From Treponema sp. (lineage in GTDB: Bacteria; Spirochaetota; Spirochaetia; Treponematales; Treponemataceae), in the NCBI GenBank assembly GCA_017464425.1, contig JAFUDX010000041.1, positions 18,277 through 82,276 of the forward strand: a stretch of 64,000 nucleotides of DNA, in the 5' to 3' direction. Positions 62,241 through 64,000 of the stretch are shown here, one piece after another. The position numbers and the translations under genes are program-made. Each line of letters starts with the position of its first letter. Position 1 is the stretch's first letter. The notes under the pieces are model-generated. The model had not been told where the DNA came from. It made no database searches and saw only the letters and a list, made by a program, of their open reading frames with translations.

Positions 62241-62474
62241 TTGCAGGAGCAGGCACAACTCGGTTGGTCGGTAAAGCGCGAACTTTCTAAACTGAACTAC
62301 CACGTTGGGGATTATTACAACCATAGAAATTTTGACGGTTGGCTAAAAAGACCGAATACCGAAAATGAAAAATTTATAATTACGCAAGTAGAGCATATTG
62401 TTTGGAAAATAGAAGATTCTCATATCGGACATAAAACAATGATTTGCTTGAAAATAGTACCTTATACTTGGTAA
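62241..62474 (+). pseudogene. Fragment of an unrecognised protein
   Basis: A frame open since 62208 encodes QEQAQLGWSVKRELSKLNY then HIVWKIEDSHIGHKTMICLK up to a stop at 62472-62474. There is no good start or ribosome site (only a TTG at 62241), and the sequence resembles the C-terminal end of a larger protein. No family is recognised. It lies between the XRE and Rpn fragments. Confidence 0.45.
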
Positions 62475-63059
62475 TCTAAATTACATACCAAGCATAGAAA
62501 ATCGCGCGAAGATTGTAAGTTTTTTGCCCCCTTTCTTATTTTAGGCTTTACTCTATAGAAAAATTCTAAAAGCTCGTGTATATAGATAAAGGTTCACAGC
62601 GAAAGAAACTGCTCCTTTCAAAAATTGCACAGTTTAGGCTTTTTGATGACGATTTTATGTCAAAGGTCTTTGAGGACGACATTGAGGCAACTGAATTTCT
62701 GTTGCGGATAATCTTGCAGCGTGATGACCTTGAGGTAACAGAATCAAAAGGTCAGGTTTCAATCAAAAATCTGCTCGGCCGTTCCGTCCGACTTGATATA
62801 AAGGCAAGGGATAAGACTGGCAAGTTCTACAATATCGAAGTTCAGCGAGCGGATGAAGGTGCTGATGAGAAGCGAGCAAGATATTACAGTGCAATTTTGG
62901 ATGCTAATACGCTTTTGCCAAGACAAAAATTCAAGGATCTACCCGAAACTTATGTTATTTTCATAACGGAGCATGATGTTTTAAAAAGGAGGGCTTCCGC
63001 TTTATCATATAAACCGCAAGATTGAAGAAAATGGAATGACTTTTTGCGATGAATCGCAT

Positions 63060-63121
63060 ACTCGCTTCGCTCGTGTGACTGCAAGGAAATTATCAAATTG
63101 TCGCTCACGCGACATTCGCAT
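63060..63121. mobile_element. 62-bp insertion in the Rpn gene flanked by TCGCAT direct repeats
   Basis: The insertion splits TCGCAT, present at 63054-63059 and again at 63116-63121 (a 6-bp direct repeat that could be a target duplication). Inside are ACTCGCTTCGCTCGTGTGAC and a GTCGC-TCAC-GCGAC hairpin. It has no coding capacity. Removing it restores the Rpn reading frame in this region. Confidence 0.75.
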
Positions 63122-63260
63122 ATAATATATGTAAACGGTGAATATAAAGAGGATAACGACATCGGAAAACTAATGCATGATTTTTCGTGCACTAATCCCG
63201 ATGATATGAAACTTGGGCTTCTTGCCGAAAAGACAAGATATTTTAAGAAAGACGAGAAAG

Positions 63261-63345
63261 GTAGGGAGCGGCACTGCGATGGCAGGGCAAAAACAGTCCA
63301 GTGGACTGTTTTTAGCGAGTCTCCCGAAGAGCTGTGCTCGTAGGG
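63261..63345. mobile_element. Palindromic element GTAGGGAGCG...GTAGGG, copy 2, inside the Rpn gene
   Basis: It carries a CTGC-GATG-GCAG hairpin, a long perfect hairpin (AAAAACAGTCC-AGT-GGACTGTTTTT, 63289-63313), AGCGAGTCTCCCGAAG and a GAGC-TGT-GCTC hairpin, ending in GTAGGG that repeats its first six bases (63261-63266 and 63340-63345). The spacer AGCGA[C/G]TCTCC[C]GAAG is shared with the copy at 27304-27371, but the hairpin arms differ, which implies conserved secondary structure. Confidence 0.75.
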
Positions 63346-63603
63346 TCAGGCGTATGTGTAAAATTATGGAAGATTTTACGGCTGAAGAACGCGAAGCACA
63401 GGCAGAAGAATTTGTAATAGGTATGCTTGAAGTAGGAAAGTTGTCATACGCAGAAATTGCTGCAATTTCGAAACTTCCTGAAGAAAAAGTAAAAGAACTT
63501 GCGGAAAAGGTAAAAATTGTTGTCTGAGCAAAAACGAATCATGATAATGGTTTCAAATCAGACATAACAATTAAACTGTCGTCAAGTTTTATATACCTAT
63601 TTG

Positions 63604-63643
63604 AAAGCGAAAATAATTTCCTATTTAGAGTTCGCTTTTTTTT
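63604..63643 (+). terminator. Terminator after the Rpn gene
   Basis: AAAGCGAA and TTCGCTTT pair around a 19-base loop, followed by a T run. Long loop, so confidence is moderate. Confidence 0.5.
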
Positions 63644-63668
63644 GCAAATTAAATAGGAGTAAAAATAG

Positions 63669-63860
63669 ATGAAACGCGATGACATCAACAAAGTATTGAT
63701 TATCGGTTCGGGGCCGATTGTGATTGGTCAGGCTTGTGAGTTCGACTATTCGGGAACTCAGGCTTGTAAGGCGCTCAGGGAGCAGGGGTACAAGATTGTG
63801 CTGGTAAACTCGAATCCGGCTACTATTATGACTGACCCGGTTATGGCGGACGCTACTTAA
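63669..63860 (+). pseudogene. carB: Carbamoyl-phosphate synthase large subunit, first 62 codons, truncated
   Basis: [29 protein letters not shown] and [22 protein letters not shown] are the hallmark N-terminus of CarB (about 1060 residues normally), preceded by AATAGGAG. After ADAT a TAA stops the frame instead of the expected YIEPL, and the sequence becomes a PIN-domain tail. The stop and the switch occur at the same place, so this is a join between two genes rather than a point mutation. CarB is essential for arginine and pyrimidine synthesis, so a full copy must exist elsewhere unless the join is an assembly error. Confidence 0.85.
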
Positions 63861-64000
63861 TGTTTTCGATGTCGCAGGGCTTACAAAAGCACAGCTTGTT
63901 TCTGCCATAAATGATGTCAATTTTGATGATTTGGAAGACTCCATGCAGCACGGCTCGGCACTTTCCGCCGATGTAGATTACATAATAACCCGAGACACTG
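63856..64000 (+). pseudogene. C-terminal half of a PIN-domain protein, 5' part missing, 3' end cut by the window edge
   Basis: In the frame one base ahead of carB, the sequence reads [20 protein letters not shown], then NFDDLEDSMQHGSALSAD and VDYIITRDT to the right edge. The DLEDSMQ helix and YIITRD strand with the conserved acidic residues are typical of VapC-type PIN ribonucleases. The N-terminal half, with the first catalytic Asp, is absent, replaced by the carB start. Microhomology at the joint (GCTACTTA, where CarB would continue GCTACTTAT) suggests a recombination or assembly junction. Confidence 0.8.

Larger units (their letters stand above)
62576..63527 (+). pseudogene. Rpn-family PD-(D/E)XK nuclease/putative transposase, broken by a frameshift and two small insertions
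   Basis: Four reading segments join into one protein. Segment one starts RKKLLLSKIAQFRLFDDDFM and has the nuclease core RLDIKARDKTGKFYNIEVQRADEGAD (Asp, Glu-x-Gln) near 75-100. Then a +1 shift in the A5 run near 62980 ends the frame after HDVLK; the true frame would read KGGLPLYHINRKIEENG. A 62-bp insertion (63060-63121) interrupts CDESH-IIYVNGEYKED, and a palindromic insertion (63261-63353) interrupts KKDEKG-MCKIMEDF. The tail (EEREAQAEEFVIGMLEVGKLSYAEIAAISKLPEEKVKELAEKV) is otherwise intact. Rpn proteins cut DNA and promote recombination; with these lesions it must be inactive. Confidence 0.85.

Noticed and set aside
63621..63944. A 107-codon open frame on the minus strand
   Set aside because: It runs antisense across the carB/PIN joint and its sequence has no domain; the plus-strand genes explain both halves.

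Overview
The window looks like a chromosomal segment of a host-associated spirochaete, most likely a Treponema. This is inferred from gene content: a V-type (not F-type) ATPase operon, many short-leader lipoproteins, a cmk-rpsA pair, degenerate HD-GYP and GGDEF signalling proteins, and spirochaete-type envelope proteins. No rRNA, tRNA or CRISPR array was recognised. Base composition is moderate, with AT-rich intergenic regions. Exact species assignment needs a database search.

Layout. 1-1.2 kb: a DUF4143 ATPase cut by the left edge. 1.4-8.1 kb (minus): a surface-glycan locus with two tandem GT2 glycosyltransferases, a short-chain dehydrogenase (SDR), a Wzx-type flippase, a pyruvyl transferase, a WecG/TagA-type glycosyltransferase and an unknown protein. 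It is transcribed away from a divergent XRE regulator through overlapping promoters and a palindromic operator candidate. Two genes of this locus carry long G tracts (G8 and G11), and each is out of frame by one base at the tract. 8.6-12.3 kb: a repeat-containing ORF, a DnaQ-type exonuclease, leuB and lysC. 12.3-22.4 kb (minus): one long apparent operon, secG, PTS IIA, V-ATPase G/H-like, C, I, K, F, E, A, B, D, then a universal stress protein, with a strong promoter upstream of secG. 22.4-26.1 kb: tpiA, a SPOR-domain protein, a secreted protein and an RluA-type enzyme.

26.2-42.3 kb: an iron-type binding lipoprotein, a Bax-inhibitor-1 protein, a 931-residue ankyrin lipoprotein, cmk, rpsA, a GAF/sigma-54 activator, a TPR protein, a lipoprotein, a transglutaminase-like protein, an ABC exporter, rlmJ with an in-frame repeat insertion, a LUD protein and a second RluA enzyme. 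42.2-55.6 kb: chemoreceptor, lepA, GGDEF protein, MATE transporter, three envelope proteins, rpsD, a degenerate HD-GYP protein, an aldo/keto reductase and glyS. 55.7-60.3 kb (plus): a TVP38-type membrane protein, pssA, psd (phosphatidylethanolamine synthesis), nhaC and alkD.

60.3-64.0 kb is a mosaic of broken genes: a truncated BspA-like leucine-rich-repeat protein joined to an XRE fragment, another fragment, an Rpn/PD-(D/E)XK transposase-like gene with three lesions (two of them small palindromic insertions), and the first 62 codons of carB fused to the tail of a PIN-domain gene. It could be an eroding insertion hot spot or an assembly chimera. Several families of small dispersed palindromic repeats occur through the window, and one family has copies both between genes and inside the broken Rpn gene.
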